Below are positions 33,200 through 41,043 of a stretch of DNA of 64,000 nucleotides, in pieces. Under the pieces are notes generated by a model. It worked only from the letters and a program-made list of their open reading frames with translations. It was not told the origin of the DNA and did no database searches. Within the stretch, counting starts at the first letter, position 1. Every line of letters starts with the position of its first letter. The stretch lies in assembly GCF_000518885.1 (NCBI RefSeq), contig NZ_JAEL01000005.1:1-64000 (forward strand). Direction: 5' to 3'. Source of the stretch: Bacillus sp. J33 (GTDB lineage: Bacteria > Bacillota > Bacilli > Bacillales > Cytobacillaceae). The position numbers and the translations under genes are program-made.

Positions 33200-35524
33200 T
33201 TAAAATAACTTCATCTGCTCCGACAAATTTTCCGTTTTCTTAATCTCATAGCCCATTGCCTTGTAACCTTCTAATCGCTTCTCAAACATTTTCTTTAAAA
33301 TAGGGACTTTCTTGTCCACATAATCATACACTCTTACTTCTTGTTTGTTGGAGTGAATTCTGTGAAGCCTGCCAACATACTGCTGCAGGGTACCTTTCCA
33401 GGCAATCGGCATGGCGAGGAACAGTGTGTCCAGCCTTGGATCATCGAAGCCCTCCCCTATAAATTTGCCTGTAGCAATCACTAATCGCTCCTCGTCATCT
33501 GAAATTTTTTCCAGCCGCTTTAATTCTATTTTTCTTTCTTTTTTCGACATATTTCCTGATAAGATAATAATATTTTTCGCAAACCCTTTGAATTGCTTTT
33601 TCATCCTTTCAAGGTGTTCAATCCGTTCAGTTAAGATGATGGGTGAACGGCCGGCTTCGAGTTCATTAAGGACATCATTGAACAATTGCTGATTTCGCCC
33701 TTTGTCACTTAACATTGTTTTATATATCTCTTGAATTTCAGCCGATGATGAAGTAAAACTAGTTACTTTTTGGATAAGACGATGTTTAAAAGGACGGATT
33801 TTCGCCTGTGTCTTCCCATCAACTTTATAGCGAATGGGTCCGCATTGCATAAAAATGATGGGGTGCAATCCGTCTTTGCGAATAGGAGTAGCTGTTAAGC
33901 CATAAACATATTTTGCACGAATGGCTTTTAAAACCTTCTCAAAGCTAAAAGCAGAAATATGATGGCACTCATCTACAATAACTTGTCCATATTGAGTAAT
34001 AAACGATTTTAGTTCACCTTTGGATTTGATGCTTTGGATAGTGGCAATATCTACTTTTGCGGTTATTTTCTTTTTCCCTCCGCTGTATTGTCCAATCTCT
34101 TCAGGAGGAAGGGCAAGGAAAGCCGCAAGCTTTTCTATCCACTGATCAAGCAGCTGAGTCCTGTCAACAATTATAAGGGTATTAGTCTTCCTTTTGGCAA
34201 TCATAGCTGCGGCAGCAACCGTTTTGCCAAATCCTGTAGTTGCCGAGAGTACACCGTTGGTATGGTTTAATAACTCTGAAACGGCTTCTTCCTGCTGAGG
34301 AGTTAGCTTTCCGTTAAAAGTTACATTTATTTCTTCACCTTCATAATATTCTGGAATGTAATTAGCCTCAATAGAGTAGTCATGGAAGAGTTTTTCTAAT
34401 TCTTTCTTGCAGCCGCGGGGCAAAATGATATGCTCCACATCCTCATCGCTGCAGCTGATTATTCTTTGCAATCCATAGGTAGACATTCTTTTAGCCTGTG
34501 CTTTATAGAATTCTGGATTTTTAAAAGCAGCAATAGCTAATATTTTTGAGAATAGCGAGGATGGAATGTGTTCCTTTTTAATATAAAGGCCATTTTTCAC
34601 CAGTATATCTATTTGGGCTGGATATGCAGCTGTGAAAACAGGCTCTGCTTTTTCATGTGATTTAAGCTTATTTAGAACGGATAGGATGTTATTTGCCGAA
34701 AATTTTTCAACTGTGGATAAATACATCCATTGATCTTGATAAGGAGTAAATGTTTCATCAACAAAGACGCTGTTCCCTGCTTTTTTCGAATGGAGCTGCA
34801 GCGGCAGCGCGATTAAGTTTCCAAAGCCGCCTCTTGGAAGGGTATCCTGATTAGGAAACATTCGATCAAATGAATCAATCCCAATTTCATGCCTGTTCTC
34901 CATTGTTTTTTCCAGAAGAGCCGAGCCTAATTTTCTAGCTAATGAAGCAGCAACATCTTCAGAGAAAAACAGCCAGCAGTGTGCGCCATTTCCCGACCTT
35001 GACCGTTCTATATGTATAGGAACATTGAGTTCTTTACAAACTTTAACAAAAGCCAAAACATCTTCTTTCCAGCTATGTTTATCAAAATCGAAAGCTAAAA
35101 AAGCACAAGTTTCATCAGGCAGCATTGGATAAAGTCCGATTGTTTTCTTACCGCTTAGGTGATCAAAAAGAACTTGATTCGTTAGCGGGAGCAGCTTTCG
35201 ATTGCTGCACTCGCTGCATTTAATATTCGGTTTTTCACATAGGGGCTTTTGCCATTCGTGCTTACAGGCTGGCATATAACCGGACTTGCCGTTTTTCGAT
35301 TCCCAGCGAACGGCATAAGCATCTGTTCGTCCTTTAAACAGTGACTGGAATAATGTAATTTTTTCCTGGGGAAGTGAACGATTGGTTAATATCCTAATTT
35401 CTGAAATGCTTTCAGTACTTTCATTTGCCTCCCGCTGATGCATCATATTAGAGAGCAATTTTTTCAAGTATGCATTTTCTTTCTTCAGCCGTGTCAATTC
35501 TTCTAAATGAGTGTCATTTTTCAT
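33200..35524 (-). CDS. TOTE-type primase-helicase: AEP primase domain fused to SF2 helicase
   Basis: The 774-residue protein has an N-terminal coiled coil (1-30), a Cys cluster CKHEWQKPLCEKPNIKCSEC (87-106), then an archaeo-eukaryotic-primase-like domain with the acidic motif AFDFDKH (Asp146, Asp148) and SGNGAHCWLFF (His182), as in the TOTE conflict-system primase family. Residues 405-770 are a superfamily 2 helicase: Walker A TTGFGKT (429-435), DECH box VDECHH (517-522), SGNMSKKER and QYVGRLHRIH. Proteins of this type are proposed to act in defence or nucleic-acid conflict. No partner nuclease gene is adjacent. It sits in the block between secA and hpf. Confidence 0.8.
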   Translation of the reverse strand: MKNDTHLEELTRLKKENAYLKKLLSNMMHQREANESTESISEIRILTNRSLPQEKITLFQSLFKGRTDAYAVRWESKNGKSGYMPACKHEWQKPLCEKPNIKCSECSNRKLLPLTNQVLFDHLSGKKTIGLYPMLPDETCAFLAFDFDKHSWKEDVLAFVKVCKELNVPIHIERSRSGNGAHCWLFFSEDVAASLARKLGSALLEKTMENRHEIGIDSFDRMFPNQDTLPRGGFGNLIALPLQLHSKKAGNSVFVDETFTPYQDQWMYLSTVEKFSANNILSVLNKLKSHEKAEPVFTAAYPAQIDILVKNGLYIKKEHIPSSLFSKILAIAAFKNPEFYKAQAKRMSTYGLQRIISCSDEDVEHIILPRGCKKELEKLFHDYSIEANYIPEYYEGEEINVTFNGKLTPQQEEAVSELLNHTNGVLSATTGFGKTVAAAAMIAKRKTNTLIIVDRTQLLDQWIEKLAAFLALPPEEIGQYSGGKKKITAKVDIATIQSIKSKGELKSFITQYGQVIVDECHHISAFSFEKVLKAIRAKYVYGLTATPIRKDGLHPIIFMQCGPIRYKVDGKTQAKIRPFKHRLIQKVTSFTSSSAEIQEIYKTMLSDKGRNQQLFNDVLNELEAGRSPIILTERIEHLERMKKQFKGFAKNIIILSGNMSKKERKIELKRLEKISDDEERLVIATGKFIGEGFDDPRLDTLFLAMPIAWKGTLQQYVGRLHRIHSNKQEVRVYDYVDKKVPILKKMFEKRLEGYKAMGYEIKKTENLSEQMKLF

Positions 35525-35650
35525 TCTGATCCCTCAGATTAATAGATTGTTTACTATATATTCTATCGAAATGAGTAGATTTTAAACAAATCCAGCAGAT
35601 GAAACTATATTTTTTAGAAAAGTATAGTTTCCTTCTGCTGGACTGTAGAG

Positions 35651-35720
35651 ATATCGGTCAGTTTTCTGATATATCGGTCACATTTTATTTTTATCGGTCA
35701 GATTTTCAATATATCGGTCA
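35651..35720. repeat. Array D of the 20-bp phased motif (ATATCGGTCA)
   Basis: ATATCGGTCA or TTATCGGTCA begins at 35651, 35671, 35691 and 35711, four units at exact 20-bp steps. The last unit and its right flank (TTTTCAATATATCGGTCAG then TTCGCG) are identical to the end of array C. It lies between the DUF1028 terminator and the helicase gene; the rest of 35525-35804 holds no gene. Confidence 0.9.
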
Positions 35721-35764
35721 GTTCGCGCCATATTAGCTTTACATAAATTACATAGTAAAAACAG

Positions 35765-35795
35765 AAAAAACGGAGAGCCCCCACTCCCCGTTTTT
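35765..35795 (-). terminator. Terminator of the DUF1028 gene
   Basis: On the minus strand ACGGGGAG pairs with CTCTCCGT (one G-U) and is followed by TTTTTTC. It directly follows the stop at 35805. Confidence 0.8.
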
Positions 35796-35804
35796 CCGCA
35801 AACA

Positions 35805-36644
35805 TTATTGATTTTTCATATATTCCAGCACATCCAAATCAATCTTGCCCGGTTCCTGTTCGCGGGCTTCGAAGTTCTCAGTATGGATGTGGGCTGTCAG
35901 CGCTTTAAAAAGCTGGTCATCCTCCTGGCCGCTCTCTAAATACTTAAGACGCATCAATTCCCGAACCAATTCTTCTTTTACCTCACCTTCGATCGCTGCA
36001 ATACGGTCGGCCTTTGAAGGAGCAAAATAAAGCTGCTGGAGATGATAAATCCGAATCAGCTCCGTAATCGGTTCCGGATGGTCATCGACCCGCAGATCAA
36101 TAAAGCGGTCGTTGAACCCTCCGTATCCGCCAGCCTCTTTTACAACCAGCAGTGCTGCCGATTGCTGGCCGCGGCTGTCACCGCCAGCTAACTGGCCTGC
36201 ATTCAAGGCTGCAAGCAGACGCTCTGCCAAAGATCCCTCCGTACTGATGAATGTCTGTCCCATCGCCTCAACCGTTTTTTCGTCCACTAAAATATTCCCC
36301 TGTGCAGCAAAGTGCGGTCCGGTCATTCCGCCGGCCCAATCATAGCAGCCTTCCCCCGTAAAGGATGCCGGATTCCCCAGGGCATCCAGCAATCCGACCT
36401 GGCGAAGCTCTTTGTCAGGATCATCTTTTGTGATGATTTCAAGCGCTTCTTCAGCTGTTTTGCCTTCCTCCATTAATTGCAATGCACGCGGGCCATAGGC
36501 TGTGTTGGCGTAAGACTGAGTAGCAACCGCTCCAACCCCGGCTTTGGCAAACGGCACAACGGCTCCAACGCCTAAAAATTTCGATTGAACTGCAATTCCC
36601 CATTCCTTTTCTTTAGGATCGTATCCCACAATAGAAAATGGCAT
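35805..36644 (-). CDS. DUF1028-domain protein (Ntn-hydrolase-like)
   Basis: The 279-residue protein opens MPFSIVGYDPKEKEWGIAVQSKFLGVGAVVPFAKAGVGAVATQS, the diagnostic start of DUF1028, a family with an Ntn-hydrolase-like fold, and contains AAQGNILVDEKTVEAM and ESGDRRG-like GGDSRGQQSAALLVV blocks. The C-terminal 60 residues resemble a peptidoglycan-binding or helical extension of longer members. It has no signal peptide. It is in the same direction as, and 13 nt after, the paired chromate transporter genes, so probably co-transcribed. The substrate is unknown; a hydrolase of amide bonds is possible. Confidence 0.85.
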   Translation of the reverse strand: MPFSIVGYDPKEKEWGIAVQSKFLGVGAVVPFAKAGVGAVATQSYANTAYGPRALQLMEEGKTAEEALEIITKDDPDKELRQVGLLDALGNPASFTGEGCYDWAGGMTGPHFAAQGNILVDEKTVEAMGQTFISTEGSLAERLLAALNAGQLAGGDSRGQQSAALLVVKEAGGYGGFNDRFIDLRVDDHPEPITELIRIYHLQQLYFAPSKADRIAAIEGEVKEELVRELMRLKYLESGQEDDQLFKALTAHIHTENFEAREQEPGKIDLDVLEYMKNQ

Positions 36645-36657
36645 ATATGAATCCTCC

Positions 36658-37188
36658 CTATCCTAAAACAAGTCCCCCATAAACGAGTGCTCCGGCAATG
36701 ACATAAGCCGGATGCACTTTGAGCTTTTCCATTAGGAAAAAGCTCAGAATTCCAATGAAAAGGGTCTGCCAAATGCCGGCGCCTTCATATGCGGAGAAAA
36801 AGAAATCATATGTCATGATGCCAAGCAGGACGGCGATGACCGGCCGAATATAAGTAGTCATCCGTTTGACGCGCGGCGATTCCTTATACTTCATCAGCAA
36901 TCCGAGCAAGGTAATCATTAAAATCAATGATGGCGCCACGGTCGCGAAAACCCCGACAATCGCTCCAAGCACTCCTGCCTGCTGGAAACCAATATAGCCG
37001 GCCATTTTCGTTGCGATCGGACCTGGAAGCGCATTGCCCATTGCCAGCATTTCACTGAATTCACTGGTTGTCAGCCATTCATAATTGTCTACCACTTCAT
37101 TTTCAACCAAAGGAATGGATGCCGGTCCCCCACCATATCCAAGAATCCCAGGGATGAAAAATGCCAAGAAAATCTGTACATATATCAT
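36658..37188 (-). CDS. Chromate transporter family protein, second half-size subunit
   Basis: The 176-residue membrane protein is a single-domain CHR transporter: FFIPGILGYGGGPASIPLVENEVV then LAMGNALPGPIATKMAGYIGFQQAG, with about five or six membrane helices. CHR proteins expel chromate or move sulfate-like oxyanions; many short pairs are untested. It overlaps its partner (37185-37760) by 4 nt. Short CHR pairs work as heterodimers in B. subtilis (YwrA/YwrB). Confidence 0.88.
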   Translation of the reverse strand: MIYVQIFLAFFIPGILGYGGGPASIPLVENEVVDNYEWLTTSEFSEMLAMGNALPGPIATKMAGYIGFQQAGVLGAIVGVFATVAPSLILMITLLGLLMKYKESPRVKRMTTYIRPVIAVLLGIMTYDFFFSAYEGAGIWQTLFIGILSFFLMEKLKVHPAYVIAGALVYGGLVLG

Positions 37189-37760
37189 GCTGGATTCTTC
37201 TCCTTTTGCGCTTCATTTTTTTCAGCTGCATCCTTTTTTAAAAGAGCGGCCACTAGCAAAGCAAAAATAATGATTGCAGGATGAATATTTACAAATTCAA
37301 GAAGAACCAAGCTTGCCGCCACAAAAAGGAGTGTCCAGCCCCAGCCCAAGGATGACTTCGTCGACTTTTTTACGAAATCCCATGTCAGTGTTGCGAGCAT
37401 GACGGCTACAACCGGAATGACTGCCTTTGTCATGCCTGCGACCCATGGCTGTTCCTTGAATGTATTTAATGCCGTAAGAAGAATAATCATAAGGACAATT
37501 GTTGGAACCATTGTTGCTACAAGCGCGTTTACCATGCCAAATATACCGCCGACACGAAAGCCGATATAGCCGGCCATTTTCGTCGCAATGGGGCCAGGCA
37601 GCGCATTGCCGAGAGCCAGCACATCGCCAAATTCATCTGTATCCATCCATTTATATTTATCGACAACCTCTTTATGGACAAGCGGTATGGACGACGGCCC
37701 GCCGCCATAGCCCAGAATGCCCACCCTGAAAAAAGCCATAAAGATGTCAACCTGCTTCAT
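37185..37760 (-). CDS. Chromate transporter family protein, first half-size subunit
   Basis: From ATG 37760 (MKQVDIFMAFFRVGILGYGG), with AGAGGTGG upstream, the protein is 191 residues. It has the CHR signature GGGPSSIPLVHKEVV and GNALPGPIATKMAGYIGFRVGG, closely parallel to its partner but with a charged Lys/Glu-rich tail (KKDAAEKNEAQKEKN). The pair arose by an old duplication of one domain with opposite membrane topology, as in other short CHR systems. Confidence 0.88.
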   Translation of the reverse strand: MKQVDIFMAFFRVGILGYGGGPSSIPLVHKEVVDKYKWMDTDEFGDVLALGNALPGPIATKMAGYIGFRVGGIFGMVNALVATMVPTIVLMIILLTALNTFKEQPWVAGMTKAVIPVVAVMLATLTWDFVKKSTKSSLGWGWTLLFVAASLVLLEFVNIHPAIIIFALLVAALLKKDAAEKNEAQKEKNPA

Positions 37761-37907
37761 GGATGCTACCACCTCTTTTCATTCAATCGTTCACCCTGCC
37801 TCCCTATCTTGAAAAAGCAGGTGAAGGAGCGGCTTCCCATGTCCGCTCCCCAGTATCTTATATATGGTTATTTTACTCTGATATTCGAACTGCTTCCTCT
37901 TTTTTTA

Positions 37908-39518
37908 TTACCAAGCAGCAATGCTTCCGTCTGTACGGGGCTCCGTTCCGCCCATAAGGACGCCGGTTTTCGGATCACGCCAGATGATTTGGCCGCGGCC
38001 GAATCCGCCGGTGTCAACGGTAACTTCGATTTGGTGCCCTTTGCGTGCCAGGGCCTGTGCTATGTGATTAGGGAAGTTTGGTTCCACTTGGACCTTTTTG
38101 CCTTCAATCCACTGCCATCTTGGCGCATCCAGTGCTGCCTGCGGATTCAGATGGAAATCAACTGTATTCATGATAACCTGCATATGGCCCTGCGGCTGCA
38201 TATAACCGCCCATCACACCGAATGGCCCCACTGCTTCGCCGTCTTTTGTGAGGAATCCAGGAATGATCGTATGATACGTTTTCTTGCCTGGCTTTAGTGC
38301 GTTATGGTGCTCCGGATCAAGCGAGAAGTCGTGTCCGCGGTTTTGCAGGGCAATACCGGTTCCCGGAACGACAAGACCGGAACCGAAGCCCATGTAATTG
38401 CTTTGGATGAAAGATACCATATTGCCTTCACTGTCAGCTGTCGCCAGATATACGGTTCCGCCTCGAGGAGGCTGATATGGCTCAGGTGTCAAAGCTTCAT
38501 CGCCAATTTCGCTGCGGCGGGACTCACCATATTGCTCGGAAAGCAATTCTTCAACCGTTACTCTCATATCCGCCGGATCCGTTATAAATGCCTTTCCATC
38601 GGTGAATGCCAACTTCATGGCTTCGATTTGCTTATGATAGGTATCCACCGTGTCTTTATCGCCGAACTCAAACCCTCTGGCGATATTCAAGCCCAACAGA
38701 GCCACAAGCCCCTGGCCGTTCGGCGGGATTTCCCATACATCATAGCCGCGGTAATGGACCTTGATTGGATCAACCCATTCCGCTTTGAAATCAGCAAGAT
38801 CCTCCTTCGATAAGAAAGCATTATATTTTTTTGAAAAAGCATCGATCTTATCTGCTATTTCACCGCGGTAAAAGCTTTCGCCATCTGTTTCGCCAATTGA
38901 CCTTAACGCAGCCGCATGGCCTTCAGAACGCCATACTTCGCCAGCTTCAGGACATTTTCCATCAGGGGCAAAGGTTTCAAACCAATGCTGAAACTCGTCA
39001 TCTGTGAGAATTTGCTTGAATTTTTTATAAGCAAACTTCCAGTACTTTCCGAGGATCGGTGTTAATGGATAGCCTTTCTCTGCATAATCAATTGCCGGCT
39101 GAAGAACTTCTTTTAACGGAAGCTTGCCGAAACGCTTGGATAGCTCAGTCCAAGCAGATGGCGCGCCTGGAACAGTTACAGGCATCCAGCCGTGAACCGG
39201 CATTTTTTCATAGCCTCTTTCCTTTAAGGCTTCGATTGAAATGGACTTTGGAGCGGGTCCGCTTGCGTTCAAACCATGCAGTTCCCCTTTAGTCCAGACA
39301 AGCGCAAAAGCGTCACCGCCAATTCCGTTTGAAGTCGGTTCAACAACGGTTAAAGCTGCAGCTGCCGCAATGGCTGCATCGATCGCATTTCCGCCTTTTT
39401 TCATGATATCCAGTCCGGCTTGAGCAGCCAGCGGCTGGGATGTGGCGACCATGCCATTATTGGCCATCACCGTCGTTCTCTGTGATGTATATGGATGGTT
39501 CTGAAAATCAAAGTTCAT
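37908..39518 (-). CDS. Gamma-glutamyltransferase-family Ntn hydrolase
   Basis: The 536-residue proenzyme belongs to the GGT family, which cleaves gamma-glutamyl bonds after self-processing at a Thr. The candidate nucleophile is the Thr of GGTVYLATADSEGNMVSFIQSNYMGFGSG, which begins the small subunit. NGIGGDAFALVW and the C-terminal HPDAPRWQW-like ALDAPRWQWIEGKKVQVE block are also typical. No signal peptide is visible, so it is probably cytoplasmic, unlike secreted Ggt. Start at ATG 39518 is preceded by AGAGGTGA. Neighbouring DUF1028 is another Ntn-type fold. Confidence 0.88.
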   Translation of the reverse strand: MNFDFQNHPYTSQRTTVMANNGMVATSQPLAAQAGLDIMKKGGNAIDAAIAAAAALTVVEPTSNGIGGDAFALVWTKGELHGLNASGPAPKSISIEALKERGYEKMPVHGWMPVTVPGAPSAWTELSKRFGKLPLKEVLQPAIDYAEKGYPLTPILGKYWKFAYKKFKQILTDDEFQHWFETFAPDGKCPEAGEVWRSEGHAAALRSIGETDGESFYRGEIADKIDAFSKKYNAFLSKEDLADFKAEWVDPIKVHYRGYDVWEIPPNGQGLVALLGLNIARGFEFGDKDTVDTYHKQIEAMKLAFTDGKAFITDPADMRVTVEELLSEQYGESRRSEIGDEALTPEPYQPPRGGTVYLATADSEGNMVSFIQSNYMGFGSGLVVPGTGIALQNRGHDFSLDPEHHNALKPGKKTYHTIIPGFLTKDGEAVGPFGVMGGYMQPQGHMQVIMNTVDFHLNPQAALDAPRWQWIEGKKVQVEPNFPNHIAQALARKGHQIEVTVDTGGFGRGQIIWRDPKTGVLMGGTEPRTDGSIAAW

Positions 39519-39682
39519 GTGGTTCACCTCTGCTAGTGTCTTAAAATCATTAATTCTGATTATATCAAATTATATAAATGTTATGTTAGTTTTTATTTCG
39601 TATAACTAAATTTGCTAGCTTCCAGTTGATTTTCTTCTAAAAATTTTGTATGATTTAGCTATAAATTGAATAGTCATTCTCC

Positions 39683-39778
39683 TAAAGGGGAGTAGCTTTT
39701 ACAGCAGAGTCGTCATTACGGAGCATATGCTCTCGGCTTTGCTGGCAATTTTAACAATTGTTAGCAAGACCTTTACCA
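39683..39778 (+). ncRNA. yybP-ykoY manganese riboswitch aptamer
   Basis: The conserved opening AAAGGGGAGTAGC (39684-39696), the internal GTCGTCATTACGG and GGCTTTGCTGGC blocks and the closing AGCAAGACCTTTACC (39763-39777) are the signature segments of this Mn2+-binding riboswitch class. AAAGG at the 5' end pairs with CCTTT at the 3' end to form P1. It is followed by an expression platform and the small gene at 39889. Confidence 0.9.
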
Positions 39779-39834
39779 ATACGGTAGAGGTCTTTATTTA
39801 TGGGCCTTTACCAGCTGTGGTAAAGGCCTTTTTT
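39766..39834 (+). terminator. Riboswitch expression platform: alternative hairpin and terminator
   Basis: AAGACCTTTACC (39766-39777) can pair with GGTAGAGGTCTT (39783-39794), competing with the aptamer's P1. Downstream GGCCTTTACC (39803-39812) pairs with GGTAAAGGCC (39819-39828), followed by TTTTTT: a strong terminator. The arrangement fits transcriptional control in which Mn2+ changes read-through into the downstream gene. Confidence 0.8.
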
Positions 39835-39888
39835 ATATACAGGCCCACACAACAAATGGTTTTACTTTATAAAATGGAGGAATAGGAT

Positions 39889-40017
39889 ATGAAGAAGAAA
39901 ATACGATATACAATGGATGAATTAATTAAGCGAAATAAAGAAGAACTGATGAAGGACAGATCACAGCTTGAAAAAATCGAAAAGAAACTGGACGAGAGAA
40001 AGGTGAAAATGATGTAA
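39889..40017 (+). CDS. Small FbpB-like basic protein
   Basis: A 42-residue gene with GGAGG 8 nt before ATG 39889. The sequence MKKKIRYTMDELIKRNKEEL then MKDRSQLEKIEKKLDERK is highly charged and helical, resembling Fur-regulated basic protein B (FbpB) of Bacillus, which with the sRNA FsrA spares iron. Family assignment is by overall pattern (basic start, hxxLxxxNKxEL, DxxxLEKIExKL) and not certain. It is the first gene beyond a Mn riboswitch terminator, so manganese probably controls it. No Fur box was obvious. Confidence 0.6.
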   Translation: MKKKIRYTMDELIKRNKEELMKDRSQLEKIEKKLDERKVKMM

Positions 40018-40083
40018 GTGTACATGAAACTTTCTCATCCGTTTCACGTAACTAATGTAAAAACCATAAGAGGAGAGATCTAA

Positions 40084-40473
40084 TTGATTCTGAGAAAATA
40101 CATGTCCATGCTGGGAATTGGTTCTGCAAAAATTGACCTGCAGCTGCCCAAGCATGAATACACTCCAGGGGAAAATGTGACCGGCACCTTCCTCATCGAA
40201 GGAGGTACCATCGAGCAGCAAATTAAGCGGATTGAGTGTGACCTCGTCATGACAACACCTTTCAGCGAGAAGGAAGAGGTAATTGGGACATCGACCATTC
40301 TATCCACAAAAGTGATTGAATCGGAAGAAACCAATCGGATGGATTTTAACTTTCAATTGCCTGAAGACATTCCATGCTCTGCTCCGGAACGCACGTTTCA
40401 GTTTAAAACAAGGCTCATTTTTAACGAAGGCATCAAAAGTGCGGACCTGGATCAAATCATTATCACTAACTAA
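40084..40473 (+). CDS. Short Spo0M-like (arrestin-fold) protein
   Basis: Spo0M affects entry into sporulation and cell-envelope behaviour in Bacillus; it is usually about 250 residues. This product is 129 residues, from TTG 40084 (AGGAGAG upstream): an N-terminal arrestin-like domain with LGIGSAKIDLQLPKHEYTPGENVTGTFLIEGGTIEQQIKRIECDLVM and a normal stop, with no second domain. No Spo0M-like remnant is visible in the 150 nt after the stop, so this looks like a natural one-domain form or an old truncation. It lies 66 nt after the FbpB-like gene and may be co-transcribed. Confidence 0.75.
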   Translation: MILRKYMSMLGIGSAKIDLQLPKHEYTPGENVTGTFLIEGGTIEQQIKRIECDLVMTTPFSEKEEVIGTSTILSTKVIESEETNRMDFNFQLPEDIPCSAPERTFQFKTRLIFNEGIKSADLDQIIITN

Positions 40474-40629
40474 TTCCTGCCTGATTGAACGCGGCGGCTT
40501 TGCAAAATTGGCTTATCATCCTAATTTTTTAAAATATACTCACAACCAGCTACCGATCGGCTGTCATGCTTGAAGTAACCAGGTGGCAGCCCCATTCCAG
40601 CGAACGAACCAGAAAAAGGTGAAATATAT

Positions 40630-40908
40630 ATGAAATTTATCAAACGCATCAAATTTGTATTGAAATTTTGGAAGTTCCTGCCCTTCCTGAAAGACTACTT
40701 TCTTTCAAGGGAGGTATCAGCCGGGAAAAAGCTGTTCCCGATTGCAGCCGGACTGCTCTATATTCTCCTGCCGCTGGATCTTGTGCCAGACTTCCTCTCG
40801 ATTTTCGGCTTTACGGATGATATTGTCATCACCTCGTTTGTCTTGCAGCAGATGGTGAAGATGGCACCAGAGACGCTGAAGGAGAAGTATAAGGTGCTAG
40901 AGGAATAA
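40630..40908 (+). CDS. YkvA-like DUF1232 membrane protein
   Basis: The 92-residue protein has the DUF1232 core: KKLFPIAAGLLYILLPLDLVPDFLSIFGFTDDIVITSFVLQQM (about 38-80), in which a hydrophobic helix is followed by the conserved PLDLVPDF motif. DUF1232 proteins are small membrane proteins of unknown function; YkvA is the B. subtilis example. RBS AAAAAGGTG precedes the ATG. A terminator (40917-40937) follows. Confidence 0.85.
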   Translation: MKFIKRIKFVLKFWKFLPFLKDYFLSREVSAGKKLFPIAAGLLYILLPLDLVPDFLSIFGFTDDIVITSFVLQQMVKMAPETLKEKYKVLEE

Positions 40909-40916
40909 TGAATGAC

Positions 40917-40943
40917 AAGCCTGCGATTTGCAGGCTTTTTTAT
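40917..40943 (+). terminator. Terminator of the YkvA-like gene
   Basis: AAGCCTGC (40917-40924) pairs with GCAGGCTT (40930-40937), followed by TTTTTATTTT. Confidence 0.85.
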
Positions 40944-40980
40944 TTTGCCCTTTTCATAGGTAAAAGGTCTGACTTCAGAC

Positions 40981-41007
40981 TCAAAAACTCCTCCTTTCTG
41001 CCGATAT
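40981..41007 (+). promoter_or_regulatory. Sigma-D-type promoter before the lipoprotein/chemoreceptor genes
   Basis: TCAA (40981-40984), 15 nt, then GCCGATAT (41000-41007): the -10 is a perfect sigma-D box at the correct spacing and the -35 has one mismatch to TAAA. It ties the two genes downstream to motility gene expression. Confidence 0.65.
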
Positions 41008-41043
41008 AATCTAAGGCTAAATTTTACAACATGGAGGATTACC

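Noticed and set aside
37185-37760. Frameshifted single chromate transporter gene
   Set aside because: Each half has a full CHR domain, own start and stop, and a 4-nt overlap, as expected for a natural short pair.
38304-38813. 169-codon plus-strand open frame inside the gamma-glutamyltransferase gene
   Set aside because: Antisense shadow, no RBS, low-complexity Arg/His composition.
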